Assembly: GCA_016206585.1 (NCBI GenBank)
Contig: JACQRE010000060.1
Location: 1 to 16,362, forward strand
Reading direction: 5' to 3'
Length of the DNA: 16,362 nucleotides
DNA from: Candidatus Omnitrophota bacterium
GTDB taxonomy: Bacteria > Omnitrophota > Gorgyraeia > Aquiviventales > Aquiviventaceae
The translations under genes and the position numbers were made by a program. The notes under the pieces were generated by a model, which was not told where the DNA came from, searched no databases, and worked only from the letters and a program-made list of their open reading frames with translations. Of this stretch, positions 1-8,010 are shown piece after piece (position 1 is the first letter of the stretch; each line of letters begins with the position of its first letter).

Positions 1-442
1 CCACGCAGGCGAAGTTGTACGTCGGCGTGCCGTCCGATTTCATGAGGACGAGCGACTCGAAGAGTGTGGTGTCCACCGTGATGTCGCCGTGCAGCACATC
101 CGCGAAGGTCACCGGCCCCGGCGGGACCTGGAACACGACCGCCCCGTCCTTCTCCGCCGCCCTCCCCTCCTTCAGGAGCCGCTGCACGTGCTCCTGGTAC
201 AGCGCCATGCGCTGGCTCTGGAACAGCGGCCCCTCGTCCCAGTCGATGCCTAGGAACGTGAGGCTCGCGTAGATGTCGTCGAGGAAGACCGGGTTGGAGC
301 GCTTCTGGTCGGTATCCTCAATGCGGAGGACGAACGCCCCCCGGTGGTGCCGCGCGAAGAGCCAGTTAAAGAGTGCTGTACGAGCCGATCCCACGTGCAA
401 CTTACCAGTAGGGCTGGGCGCAAACCGGACGCGAACACTCAT
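1..442 (-). CDS. gltX: Glutamyl-tRNA synthetase, N-terminal part (3' end outside window)
   Basis: Cytoplasmic enzyme that charges tRNA-Glu (or tRNA-Gln in non-discriminating forms) with glutamate. The frame opens at ATG 442, 14 nt after the dxs stop, and reads MSVRVRFAPSPTGKLHVGSA, then ARTALFNWLFAR, LRIEDTD and DWDEGP: the class I synthetase Rossmann core with the HIGH-type signature (HVGS). About 147 codons are present and the frame runs off the window edge after TPTYNFACV. Compared with the family from memory, the text goes directly from LLKEGRAAEKDG to AVVFQVPPGPVTF. A segment of about 35 residues that usually holds Cys zinc ligands (the YxCxC...YDGRC stretch in E. coli) is absent without loss of frame. 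No clear Shine-Dalgarno is seen, so translation is probably coupled to dxs. The identification is very firm; only the missing segment is unusual. Confidence 0.96.
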   Translation of the reverse strand, partial: MSVRVRFAPSPTGKLHVGSARTALFNWLFARHHRGAFVLRIEDTDQKRSNPVFLDDIYASLTFLGIDWDEGPLFQSQRMALYQEHVQRLLKEGRAAEKDGAVVFQVPPGPVTFADVLHGDITVDTTLFESLVLMKSDGTPTYNFACV

Positions 443-456
443 GAGACAATGCAGTA

Positions 457-2451
457 TTAGGTGGAAGATTCCGTCAGCAGACGGAGGTCAGCAGCAGTCC
501 GTAGGGAGGTAGACCAGTGGCGGATACGCTGGGTGAGACGTTCGGCATCAAGCTGGCACAGCGTGAGCAGCTCATCGCGCCTGCCGTGCTCGACGAACGC
601 ATCGGGCAATCCGATGCGCAGGTGGGCGGTCTTGGACAGGCCCAGCGCATCGAGCGTCTCCGAGACGGCACTTCCAAAGCCGCCGGCCACCTGCGCCTCT
701 TCGAGCGTCACGATCGCCCCCAGCTGGGCGGCCTGCTTGACCATCGCCTCGTCCAGCGGCTTCACGAACCGTGCGTTGATGACCGCCGCGTCGATCCCAT
801 CCACCGCCAGCGCCTCGGCGACCTTGAGCGCCGGGTAGACCAGGCTGCCCAGTGCTACGAGCGTCAGATCCTTGCCGGAGCGCAGCGTCTCGGACTTGCC
901 GGTGAGGAGCTTTGCCGGCCGGCCGAGCGGCTCCCCGCACACGATCCCGCCGCGCGCGTAGCGGATGGCCACCGGCTTGTCCTGCTCCAGCGCCCATTGG
1001 AGCATGACCCGCAGCTCCGCCGGGTCCTTGGGTGAGACGATCCGGATGTTCGGCAGCACGCGCAGGTAGGCGATGTCGAAGACCCCGTGGTGCGTGGGGC
1101 CGTCCTCCCCGACGAGGCTCGAGCGGTCGATCGCCAGGATCACCGGCAGCTCCTGGAGGCACAGCTCGTGCATGATCTGGTCGTACGCCCGCTGGAGAAA
1201 CGTGGAGTAGATGGCGACCACCGGCCGCGCCCCCCCGCGGGCGAGGCCCGCCGCCAGCCCGAGCGCGTGCTGTTCCGCCATCCCCACGTCGAGGCACCGT
1301 CCGGGAAACCGCTTCGCGAACTCGCTGACCCCGGTGCCCTCCGGCATCGCGGCGGTGATGGCCATCAGCCTCCGGTTGGTGTCGCCCAACCGGATCAATT
1401 CATCGCTGAACGCCTCGGTGAACGTCGCGGCAGGCTTCAAGCTGCAGGCTTCAGGCTGCAGGCCAGAAACTTTTTGTCGCTTGCCTGCGGCTTGCGGCTT
1501 GCAGCGTGAAGCCGACTTCAGTTGCCCTGTCTCGAGATCGAAGGGCTCGATCTTGTGGAACCGCTCCGGGTCCTCCTCGGCAAACCGGTAGCCCTTGCCC
1601 TTCACCGTCGAGACGTGGAGCAGAATCGGCCCCTCCATCCGCTTGACGTTCGTGAGTGTGGTCGTCAGCTCCCGCAGGTTGTGGCCGTCGATCGGCCCGA
1701 CGTACCGGAAGCCCAGCTCCTCGAACACGAGCCCCGGCACGAGGAAGCCCTTCACCGACTCCTGCACCTTCCGGCCGAGCCGCACGAGCTTGGAGCCGTG
1801 GGGCAGGCGGCCGACGAGCTGCTCGAGATCGGCGCGGATCCGGTTGAAGGTGGGGTTGGTGATGATCCGGTTGAGGTAGCGGCTCAGCCCTCCCACCGGC
1901 TGCGCGATGGACATCTTGTTGTCGTTGAGGATGACGAGCACGTCGGGCTTGAGATGCCCGATGTGGTTGAGCGCCTCGAGCGCCATCCCCTCCCCCAGGC
2001 TCGCGTCGCCGATGATCGCCACGACGTGGGAGGAGCCGTTGACCTGGTCGCGCGCCATCGCCAGCCCCAGCGCGGTGGAGAGCGCGGTGCCGCCATGGCC
2101 CGCCGTGAAGGGATCGTACGGGCTTTCCTCTTTATTGGAGAAGCCGGAGAGGCCGCGGAACTGCTTGAGCGTCTTGAACCGGCCGCGCCGGCCCGTGATC
2201 AGCTTGTGGGCGAAGGCCTGATAGCCCATGTCCCAGACGAGCTGGTCCTCCGGCGCGTCAAACACGTAGTGGAGTGCCAGGCACAGCTCCACCGCGCCCA
2301 GGCTGGAGGCCAGGTGGCCGCCCAGCTCGGAGATGGTGGCGAGGATCTCGCCGCGGATCTCCTCTGCGAGGACGTCAAGCTCCTTGAGCGTGAGCCGCTT
2401 GAGGTCCGCCGGGCGATCGATGCGGGAGAGCGGTGATGCGACAGCGGTCAT
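457..2451 (-). CDS. dxs: 1-deoxy-D-xylulose-5-phosphate synthase
   Basis: Thiamine-diphosphate enzyme that condenses pyruvate and glyceraldehyde 3-phosphate, the first step of the MEP isoprenoid pathway. The product is 664 aa (family about 620-640). Start ATG 2451 is chosen because it overlaps the ispA stop as ATGA and begins the homologous region; an upstream in-frame extension only reads ispA DNA in another frame. Visible parts are the TPP-binding region around residue 148 (GDASLGEG, then ILNDNKMSI), the domain II signature with the expected catalytic Glu near 393 (GMAEQHALGLAAG), IYSTFLQRAYDQI and GEDGPTHHGVFD, and a C-terminal transketolase-like domain. Two oddities stand out. Residue 77 is Tyr in WDMGYQAFAHK, where the family has GHQAY with a functionally important His (His49 in E. 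coli). Residues of about 313-340 are an extra linker encoded by an inverted repeat. Stop is TAA. Confidence 0.95.
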   Translation of the reverse strand: MTAVASPLSRIDRPADLKRLTLKELDVLAEEIRGEILATISELGGHLASSLGAVELCLALHYVFDAPEDQLVWDMGYQAFAHKLITGRRGRFKTLKQFRGLSGFSNKEESPYDPFTAGHGGTALSTALGLAMARDQVNGSSHVVAIIGDASLGEGMALEALNHIGHLKPDVLVILNDNKMSIAQPVGGLSRYLNRIITNPTFNRIRADLEQLVGRLPHGSKLVRLGRKVQESVKGFLVPGLVFEELGFRYVGPIDGHNLRELTTTLTNVKRMEGPILLHVSTVKGKGYRFAEEDPERFHKIEPFDLETGQLKSASRCKPQAAGKRQKVSGLQPEACSLKPAATFTEAFSDELIRLGDTNRRLMAITAAMPEGTGVSEFAKRFPGRCLDVGMAEQHALGLAAGLARGGARPVVAIYSTFLQRAYDQIMHELCLQELPVILAIDRSSLVGEDGPTHHGVFDIAYLRVLPNIRIVSPKDPAELRVMLQWALEQDKPVAIRYARGGIVCGEPLGRPAKLLTGKSETLRSGKDLTLVALGSLVYPALKVAEALAVDGIDAAVINARFVKPLDEAMVKQAAQLGAIVTLEEAQVAGGFGSAVSETLDALGLSKTAHLRIGLPDAFVEHGRRDELLTLCQLDAERLTQRIRHWSTSLRTAADLRLLTESST
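1433..1513. repeat. 81-bp heptad-type inverted repeat inserted in dxs
   Basis: The outer arms GGCTTCAAGCTGC (1433-1445) and GCAGCGTGAAGCC (1501-1513) pair at 12 of 13 positions. Pairing continues inward imperfectly, giving about 27 of 34 matched positions around a short T-rich loop. Each arm is built from degenerate 7-nt units (AGGCTTC/AGGCTGC on the left, GCTTGCG/GCTTGCA on the right). The element is 81 bp, exactly 27 codons, and contains no stop in the dxs frame. It encodes a Lys/Gln/Ala/Pro-rich linker between DXS domains I and II. Confidence 0.8.
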
Positions 2452-3311
2452 GGACGTTGGGCGGTCTCCAGCAGCCAGTCCGCCAGGTGACGCAGGGTCT
2501 GCGCGCGGCGGCCGAACGGCTCCAGCGCCTCGACGGCCCGGGCGATCAGCCGCTGGGCTTCCTGTCGCGCGGCCTCGGTGCCCATCACCTGGGCGAGGCC
2601 GTCCCGGTCGTGGACGTCGTCGATCAGCTGAAACGCCAGCCCGGCCGACTGGCCGTAGCGGCGCAGCCGCTTGATCTGCTCCGCCTCCGCCCCCCCGGCC
2701 AGGGCGCCGGACACCACGCTGGCGGTGATGAGCGCGGCGGTCTTGCGCTGCGCGATGTCCCGGAGGTTGCGCTCCGTCGAGCTGCGGGGCTGGCTGATGG
2801 CTTGGAGGTCCAGGATCTGGCCGCCGATCAACCCGTCCGTCCCGCAGGCTGAGCCGATCTCGCGCACAATCGCCAGGGTGTTCGGCGTCCCGTCGCGGCC
2901 CAGCCACGCAAAGGCCATCGTGAGCAGCGCATCGCCCACGAGGATCGCGTTGCCTTCGCCGAACTTCCGGTGGCAGCTGGCTTGTCCCCGCCGCTCATCC
3001 GCGTTGTCCAGCGCCGGCAGGTCGTCGTGCACCAGCGAATAGGTGTGCAGCAGCTCCAGCGCGACCGCGACGGTCATCGCCCGGCGCGCGGGAGCCCCCG
3101 CCGCCTCGCAGCCGCCGAGGCACAACAGCGGCCGGAACCGCTTGCCCCCGGAGAACACGCAGTAGCGCATGGCCTCGTGGATGACCTGCGGGGGGAGCGT
3201 GGCCTTTGGCAGCGCGCGCTCCAGGGCGTCGTCCACGAGGCGGGTCAGCGGCTCCAGCCGCCCGCGGTCCGAGGCCTGCTTACGCGGTGGTGCGGTCAGC
3301 GTCGGGCTCAT
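2448..3311 (-). CDS. ispA: Short-chain (farnesyl/geranyl-type) diphosphate synthase
   Basis: Cytoplasmic trans-prenyltransferase that joins IPP to allylic diphosphates, using the products of the MEP pathway begun by the overlapping dxs. The product is 287 aa from ATG 3311. A GTG lies directly before it, but GAGGAG seven nt upstream suits the ATG. The polyprenyl synthase fold is clear: GGKRFRPLLCL near the N-terminus, the first Asp-rich motif in HDDLPALDNAD, EGNAILVGDALL, and the second Asp-rich motif DDVHD near residues 231-235. After DDVHDRDG the sequence goes directly to LAQVMGTEAARQEAQ. The usual GD..LGK..GSD..NGK.TYP segment (about 20 residues, including Lys residues that contact diphosphate in characterised enzymes) is missing in frame. 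Product chain length cannot be told. Starts inside xseB (32-bp overlap) and ends in an ATGA overlap with dxs. Confidence 0.92.
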   Translation of the reverse strand: MSPTLTAPPRKQASDRGRLEPLTRLVDDALERALPKATLPPQVIHEAMRYCVFSGGKRFRPLLCLGGCEAAGAPARRAMTVAVALELLHTYSLVHDDLPALDNADERRGQASCHRKFGEGNAILVGDALLTMAFAWLGRDGTPNTLAIVREIGSACGTDGLIGGQILDLQAISQPRSSTERNLRDIAQRKTAALITASVVSGALAGGAEAEQIKRLRRYGQSAGLAFQLIDDVHDRDGLAQVMGTEAARQEAQRLIARAVEALEPFGRRAQTLRHLADWLLETAQRP

Positions 3312-3546
3312 CACTCAGCTCCTCATCAAACGACGTCAAACTCGCCTCGCCAAGGTGCGTCTTCACCAGCACTTCAACCTTCTTCTTCGTCTGCTGCAGC
3401 CGTTTGGTCAGCATCCGCGAGAGGACCAGCGCGTCCTTGAACTTTTTGAACCGGGTATCGAGGTCCAGCTCCGGCTTCTCGAGCTCATCCACGAGCTTCT
3501 CGAGCCGTTTGAACGCGTCTTCGTACTTCAGGTCAGTCGTCGTCAT
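3280..3546 (-). CDS. xseB: Exodeoxyribonuclease VII small subunit
   Basis: Small helical subunit that assembles in several copies on XseA to form exonuclease VII, which degrades single-stranded DNA. The product is 88 aa (family 60-90). The conserved core is visible near the start (LKYEDAFKRLEKLVDELEKP), followed by LDLDTRFKKFKDALVLSRML and a Lys-rich helix ending in KVEVLVK. The acidic tail of about 20 residues lies beyond the conserved core and is partly encoded in the overlap with ispA. The start overlaps the 3' end of xseA by 14 bp, so the two subunits are translationally coupled, as expected for subunits of one complex. Stop is TAA. Confidence 0.94.
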   Translation of the reverse strand: MTTTDLKYEDAFKRLEKLVDELEKPELDLDTRFKKFKDALVLSRMLTKRLQQTKKKVEVLVKTHLGEASLTSFDEELSDEPDADRTTA

Positions 3547-4879
3547 GGTCGAACCCCCGCTCCGCGTCGAGATGGGTCACCGCACTCGTCACGCGGCCCT
3601 TGGCCAGCAGCGTCTCCAGCTCGTCGCCCGCCTTCAGGGCGGCCGCATCCGTCACCACGCGGCGGCCGGGCAGGGCGAACGTGACGCTGTAGCCCCGCTC
3701 CAGGACCGCCAGGGGGCTGAGGGCCTGCAGCCGTCCGGCCAGCCCGTAGAGCTCGCGGTCCCTGCGCTCGAGCAGGTGGGCCATGAACTGGGTGAGGCGC
3801 TGCTCAAGCTGCTCGGCGCGCCGGGCGTAGTCGCTGACTTGGTGCAGCGGGTGGAGCAGGCGCAGCCGGCCGTCCAGCACCTCGATCCCGCGCAGCGACT
3901 CCTCCAGCGTGCCCGTCATGCCCTCGAGGAGCCGCTGCACCAGCTCCTGCACGCGAGCCGTGAACTCCTCCTGCGCGCGCACCAGCAGCTTCGCCGCGTC
4001 GGTCGGGGTTGAGGCCCGCAGGTCGGCGACGTAGTCCGCGATGGTCCAGTTGTCCTGATGGCCGACGGCGGAGATCACCGGGATGCGCGACCGGGCGATG
4101 GCTCTGGCCACCGGCTCCTCGTTGAACGCCCAGAGATCCTCGACGCTGCCCCCGCCCCGCCCCACGATGAGGACGTCCGCCAGGTGCAGCCGGTTCGCCA
4201 GATCGAGCGCCTCAGCGATCTCCCGCGCAGCACCCTCGCCCTGCACCTTGACCGGCACGATCACCACGCGGAACCCATCGCGCAGCTTGCTGACCATGTC
4301 GTGGATCGCCGAGCCGGTCGGCGAGGTGACGAGCCCCACCCGGTCCGGGGTGGCGGGAATCGGCCGCTTGCGCGATGCGTCGAAGAGCCCCTCGGCCTGC
4401 AGCCGTTTCTTGAGCTGCTCGAAGGCGAGCTGGAGCGCGCCGATCCCCTTTGGCTCAACGCGCAGCACCTGCAGCTGGAACTGGCTCCGGGCTTCATAGG
4501 TCGTCACCTGCCCCAGGCAGAGCACCTTGAGGCCATCCGTCAGCTTGAACTTCAGCGCCTGGTTAGCACCCCGGAAGAACGCGCAGGGCAAGACGAGCGG
4601 CTGGCCCCGCCGGTCCGTCGCCTGCTCATCCTTGAGGTCGAAGTAGATGTGGCCGGAATGATGGTAGTGGCAGTTCGAGAGCTGCCCTTCGACCCACACG
4701 GGTGCCGGGAATTGCCGCTCGATGAGCTCGCGCAGGCGCGTCACGATCTCGCCGACGGTCAGCGCCCGTGCGGGCGGCTTGGCCGCCGCGGGCTCAGCGC
4801 CTCGAGGGCGCTCGGCACTGAGCGACGTCGACTGTGCCGAGTCGAGAGACTCAATCGCCCTGGGCTCGGACCGGTTCAT
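3533..4879 (-). CDS. xseA: Exodeoxyribonuclease VII large subunit
   Basis: Catalytic subunit of exonuclease VII (single-strand DNA degradation, mismatch repair and processing of damaged ends). The product is 448 aa, within the family range. From residue 39 on, the N-terminal OB-fold reads LTVGEIVTRLRELIERQFPA, then VWVEGQLSN and HSGHIYFDLKD. The catalytic domain shows RVGLVTSPTGSAIHDM, VGRGGGSVEDLWAFNEE and IADYVADLRASTPTDAAKLL, followed by a long coiled-coil region and the C-terminal LERGYSVTF segment. Around residue 274 the usual GHE(T/V)D signature reads GHQDN; the His is kept but the acidic residues are altered. The first 38 residues are a Ser/Ala/Pro/Glu-rich extension partly encoded by a hairpin repeat at 4801-4846. 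The start ATG lies 29 bp inside the ymdB-like gene. No alternative start is obvious closer to the OB-fold. Confidence 0.95.
   Translation of the reverse strand: MNRSEPRAIESLDSAQSTSLSAERPRGAEPAAAKPPARALTVGEIVTRLRELIERQFPAPVWVEGQLSNCHYHHSGHIYFDLKDEQATDRRGQPLVLPCAFFRGANQALKFKLTDGLKVLCLGQVTTYEARSQFQLQVLRVEPKGIGALQLAFEQLKKRLQAEGLFDASRKRPIPATPDRVGLVTSPTGSAIHDMVSKLRDGFRVVIVPVKVQGEGAAREIAEALDLANRLHLADVLIVGRGGGSVEDLWAFNEEPVARAIARSRIPVISAVGHQDNWTIADYVADLRASTPTDAAKLLVRAQEEFTARVQELVQRLLEGMTGTLEESLRGIEVLDGRLRLLHPLHQVSDYARRAEQLEQRLTQFMAHLLERRDRELYGLAGRLQALSPLAVLERGYSVTFALPGRRVVTDAAALKAGDELETLLAKGRVTSAVTHLDAERGFDHDDD
4801..4846. repeat. REP-like hairpin inside the xseA N-terminal extension
   Basis: CTCGGCAC (4811-4818) and GTGCCGAG (4834-4841) form a perfect 8-bp stem around a 15-nt loop that contains GACGTC. 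A second short pairing lies outside it (CTCGA 4801-4805 with TCGAG 4842-4846). It encodes part of a non-conserved Ser/Ala-rich stretch in XseA (residues of about 12-27). Confidence 0.55.
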
Positions 4880-5657
4880 CCATCGTCCTCGTGATGCGCT
4901 CCACCGCCGTCGCCTTCCCGGTGGCCGGGTTGACCTCGATCAACAGGCCGCGCAGCTGGATGTTGCCCTCCGCCACGTCGGATTTGTGCGGCAGGTTCGA
5001 GAGAAACCGCTGCAGGATCTGGTCCACCCGCCGGCCGATCACGGAGTCGTAGGGCCCGGTCATCCCGACGTCGGTGATGAACGCGGTCCCCTGCGGGAGG
5101 ATGCGCTCATCGGCGGTCGGGATGTGCGTGTGGGTGCCAAAGACGCAGGACACTTTGCCGTCGAGGAACCAGCCCATCGCCACCTTCTCGCTCGTCGCCT
5201 CGGCGTGCATGTCGACGATGACGACCGGCGTCACCAGCTTCAGGCGCTGGAGCTCCCGCTCGGCGGTGCGGAAGGGGCAATCGAGCGGCTCCATGAAGAC
5301 CCGGCCCATGACGTTGAGGACCCCCACCTTCTGCCCGGCGAGCGTCTCCACGACCGTCGAGCCGGTGCCGGGGGCCCCGTCGGGATAGTTGGCCGGCCGG
5401 ATCACGCGATGGTCGAGCTTGAGCAGCTCGTAGGCCTCGCGTTTCCTCCAGACGTGATTGCCGGAGGTCAGGACGTCCACCCCGGCGCGGAAGAGGTCGT
5501 CGGCGATGCTCGGGGTGATGCCCGCACCGCCCGCAGCATTTTCACAGTTCGCGATGACCAAGTCAATCGCGCACTCCTCGCGCAGGCGGATGACCTCCCG
5601 CTCCACGACGGCCCGGCCCGGGCGGCCGACAATGTCCCCGATGACCAGGATCTTCAT
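4851..5657 (-). CDS. YmdB/TIGR00282-family metallophosphoesterase
   Basis: Dimetal phosphoesterase of the family whose Bacillus subtilis member YmdB hydrolyses cyclic nucleotides in vitro and affects biofilm and motility decisions. The gene is very often next to rny. The product is 268 aa from ATG 5657, which gives the canonical start MKILVIGDIVGRPGR. A longer frame to 5690 only adds residues encoded by the upstream repeat. Metal-binding motifs are visible in order: GDIVG near residue 7, ANCENAAGG, TSGNHVW, VDMHAE and FGTHTHIPTADE. The C-terminal residues after AVERI are a short non-conserved tail overlapping xseA by 29 bp. No good Shine-Dalgarno precedes the ATG because the inverted repeat (right edge about 5668) nearly abuts it. 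The biological substrate is not known from sequence. Confidence 0.92.
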   Translation of the reverse strand: MKILVIGDIVGRPGRAVVEREVIRLREECAIDLVIANCENAAGGAGITPSIADDLFRAGVDVLTSGNHVWRKREAYELLKLDHRVIRPANYPDGAPGTGSTVVETLAGQKVGVLNVMGRVFMEPLDCPFRTAERELQRLKLVTPVVIVDMHAEATSEKVAMGWFLDGKVSCVFGTHTHIPTADERILPQGTAFITDVGMTGPYDSVIGRRVDQILQRFLSNLPHKSDVAEGNIQLRGLLIEVNPATGKATAVERITRTMDEPVRAQGD

Positions 5658-5667
5658 GACCACGCGC

Positions 5668-5784
5668 CAGCAACAAGCGACAAGCGACAAGCGACACGTT
5701 CAAAGCACAATCTCCACGTGACATGCAACGTTTTAAAGACGCTGTTCTGTTGAAGTGCTGCTTGTTGCATGTTGCTTGTCGCTG
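5668..5784. repeat. Heptad-type inverted repeat between rny and the ymdB-like gene
   Basis: The left arm 5668-5697 is CAGCA followed by ACAAGCG units repeated with a 7-nt period. The right arm 5755-5784 contains CTTGTTGCATGTTGCTTGTC. Reverse-complementing the right arm matches the left arm at 24 of 30 positions, and some weaker pairing continues inward. The element fills nearly the whole gap between the RNase Y C-terminal codons (ending 5787) and the ymdB-like start (5657). It lacks a T-run on the minus strand, so it does not look like an intrinsic terminator. Confidence 0.75.
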
Positions 5785-5786
5785 AG

Positions 5787-5918
5787 TTACCGGGCGTATT
5801 CAATGGAACGCGTCTCTCTGATGACGGTGATCTTGATCTGGCCGGGGAACTCGATGGAGCTCTCCACCTTGCGCTTGATCTCGCGGGAGAGCGCGATGGC
5901 TTCGAGGTCGGTCACCCG
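5787..5918 (-). pseudogene. rny: Separated C-terminal codons of RNase Y (after in-frame UAG)
   Basis: Directly after the TAG at 5921-5919 the same frame continues for 43 codons to TAA at 5789-5787. The translation begins RVTDLEAIALSREIKRK and contains SIEFPGQIKITVIRETRS before ending IEYAR. This is the conserved C-terminus of RNase Y homologues (PGQIKVTVIRE...EYAK). Joined through the stop codon, the protein would be 517 aa, the usual family length. No start codon or ribosome site suggests that it is translated separately. Confidence 0.85.
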
Positions 5919-7340
<1,422 letters not shown>

Positions 7341-7442
7341 AGCGGTATCACCTCATGGTCGGTCGGGAGCGGGCAGACGACCGCCTGGTCCCGTTTCGTC
7401 TTGCGTGCACTGTGAACGGACGCCGGGCAACCCGGCACGAGG

Positions 7443-7994
7443 CTAGGCGGTCAGGACCGCGTGGACGGCGTGATCGTGTGCAGCCGTTGGCAGGCAATCG
7501 AAGAGCTGGCATCGGAATGCCAGCCCCACGGTCGGGATGGAGCGTGGAAGGCGCGCGAGGAACCGGTCGAAGTACCCGTGCCCGTGACCCAGCCGGTGTC
7601 CGCGCCGGTCAAAGGCCAGGCCGGGCACCAGCACCAGATCGAGCTCCTGCGTGGGGACCGGCCGGAACGCCGACGCCACGGGCTCCCAGACGCCACACGC
7701 CGCTGGAAGGAGCTCGGCGTCGGGATCCCGCACCTCGGAGAGCCAGAGCCGCTTCGTCCGCGGCTGCGTCACCGGCACGACCACACGCTTGCCTCGCGAC
7801 AACATCGCTTCAATCATCCGCCACGTTTGCACTTCATACGGCAGGGCCACGTAACAGCATACCGTCCTGGCCCGCCGAAACGCCGTCAAGCGAGCGACTT
7901 TCCGCCAAATCGCCTCACTGCGTCGACGTCGTTCGTCCTCCTTCTGTTGTTTCAAACGTCGTACCACCGTAATCCGTAGCTGACCCTTGGTCAT
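7443..7994 (-). CDS. 5-formyltetrahydrofolate cyclo-ligase (MTHFS/YgfA family)
   Basis: ATP-dependent enzyme that converts 5-formyl-THF to 5,10-methenyl-THF and so returns the inhibitory storage form of folate to one-carbon metabolism. The product is 183 aa, normal for the family. Characteristic parts are an N-terminal basic helix with RRRRSEAIWRKV, the substrate-binding strand YVALPYEVQTWRMIEAM, and the C-terminal ATP/folate motif LVPGLAFDRRGHRLGHGHGY followed by FDRFL. The family usually has G-x-G-G-Y-Y-D, so GHGHGYFD is a mild variant. The stop is TAG at the normal C-terminus, showing that UAG works as a stop here. The start ATG 7994 lies 16 nt downstream of the 8011-8153 repeat, and no strong Shine-Dalgarno is visible. 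A 102-nt gap separates it from rny, with which it is probably co-transcribed. Confidence 0.93.
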   Translation of the reverse strand: MTKGQLRITVVRRLKQQKEDERRRRSEAIWRKVARLTAFRRARTVCCYVALPYEVQTWRMIEAMLSRGKRVVVPVTQPRTKRLWLSEVRDPDAELLPAACGVWEPVASAFRPVPTQELDLVLVPGLAFDRRGHRLGHGHGYFDRFLARLPRSIPTVGLAFRCQLFDCLPTAAHDHAVHAVLTA

Positions 7995-8010
7995 GCACCG
8001 TGCAACACCT

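Noticed and set aside
1522..2436. Long plus-strand open frame opposite dxs
   Set aside because: It is antisense to conserved DXS codons, has no recognisable domain, and reflects GC-rich codon bias. The same applies to long plus-strand frames at 4058-4894, 4722-5753, 6333-7232, 9451-10350, 11140-12432 and 12594-13763.
2452..2907. N-terminal extension of dxs by about 150 codons
   Set aside because: The extra stretch re-reads ispA in another frame and is Arg/Gly/Pro-rich. ATG 2451 gives a normal DXS start in an ATGA overlap.
5668..5700. CRISPR array
   Set aside because: The repeats are 7 nt, contiguous and degenerate, with no spacers and an inverted partner; no cas genes are present.
7341..8010. 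6S RNA gene next to the 5-FCL gene
   Set aside because: 6S RNA often neighbours this gene in other bacteria, but the 102-nt gap on the rny side is too short and the other gap is occupied by the inverted repeat. I see no 6S-like central bubble.
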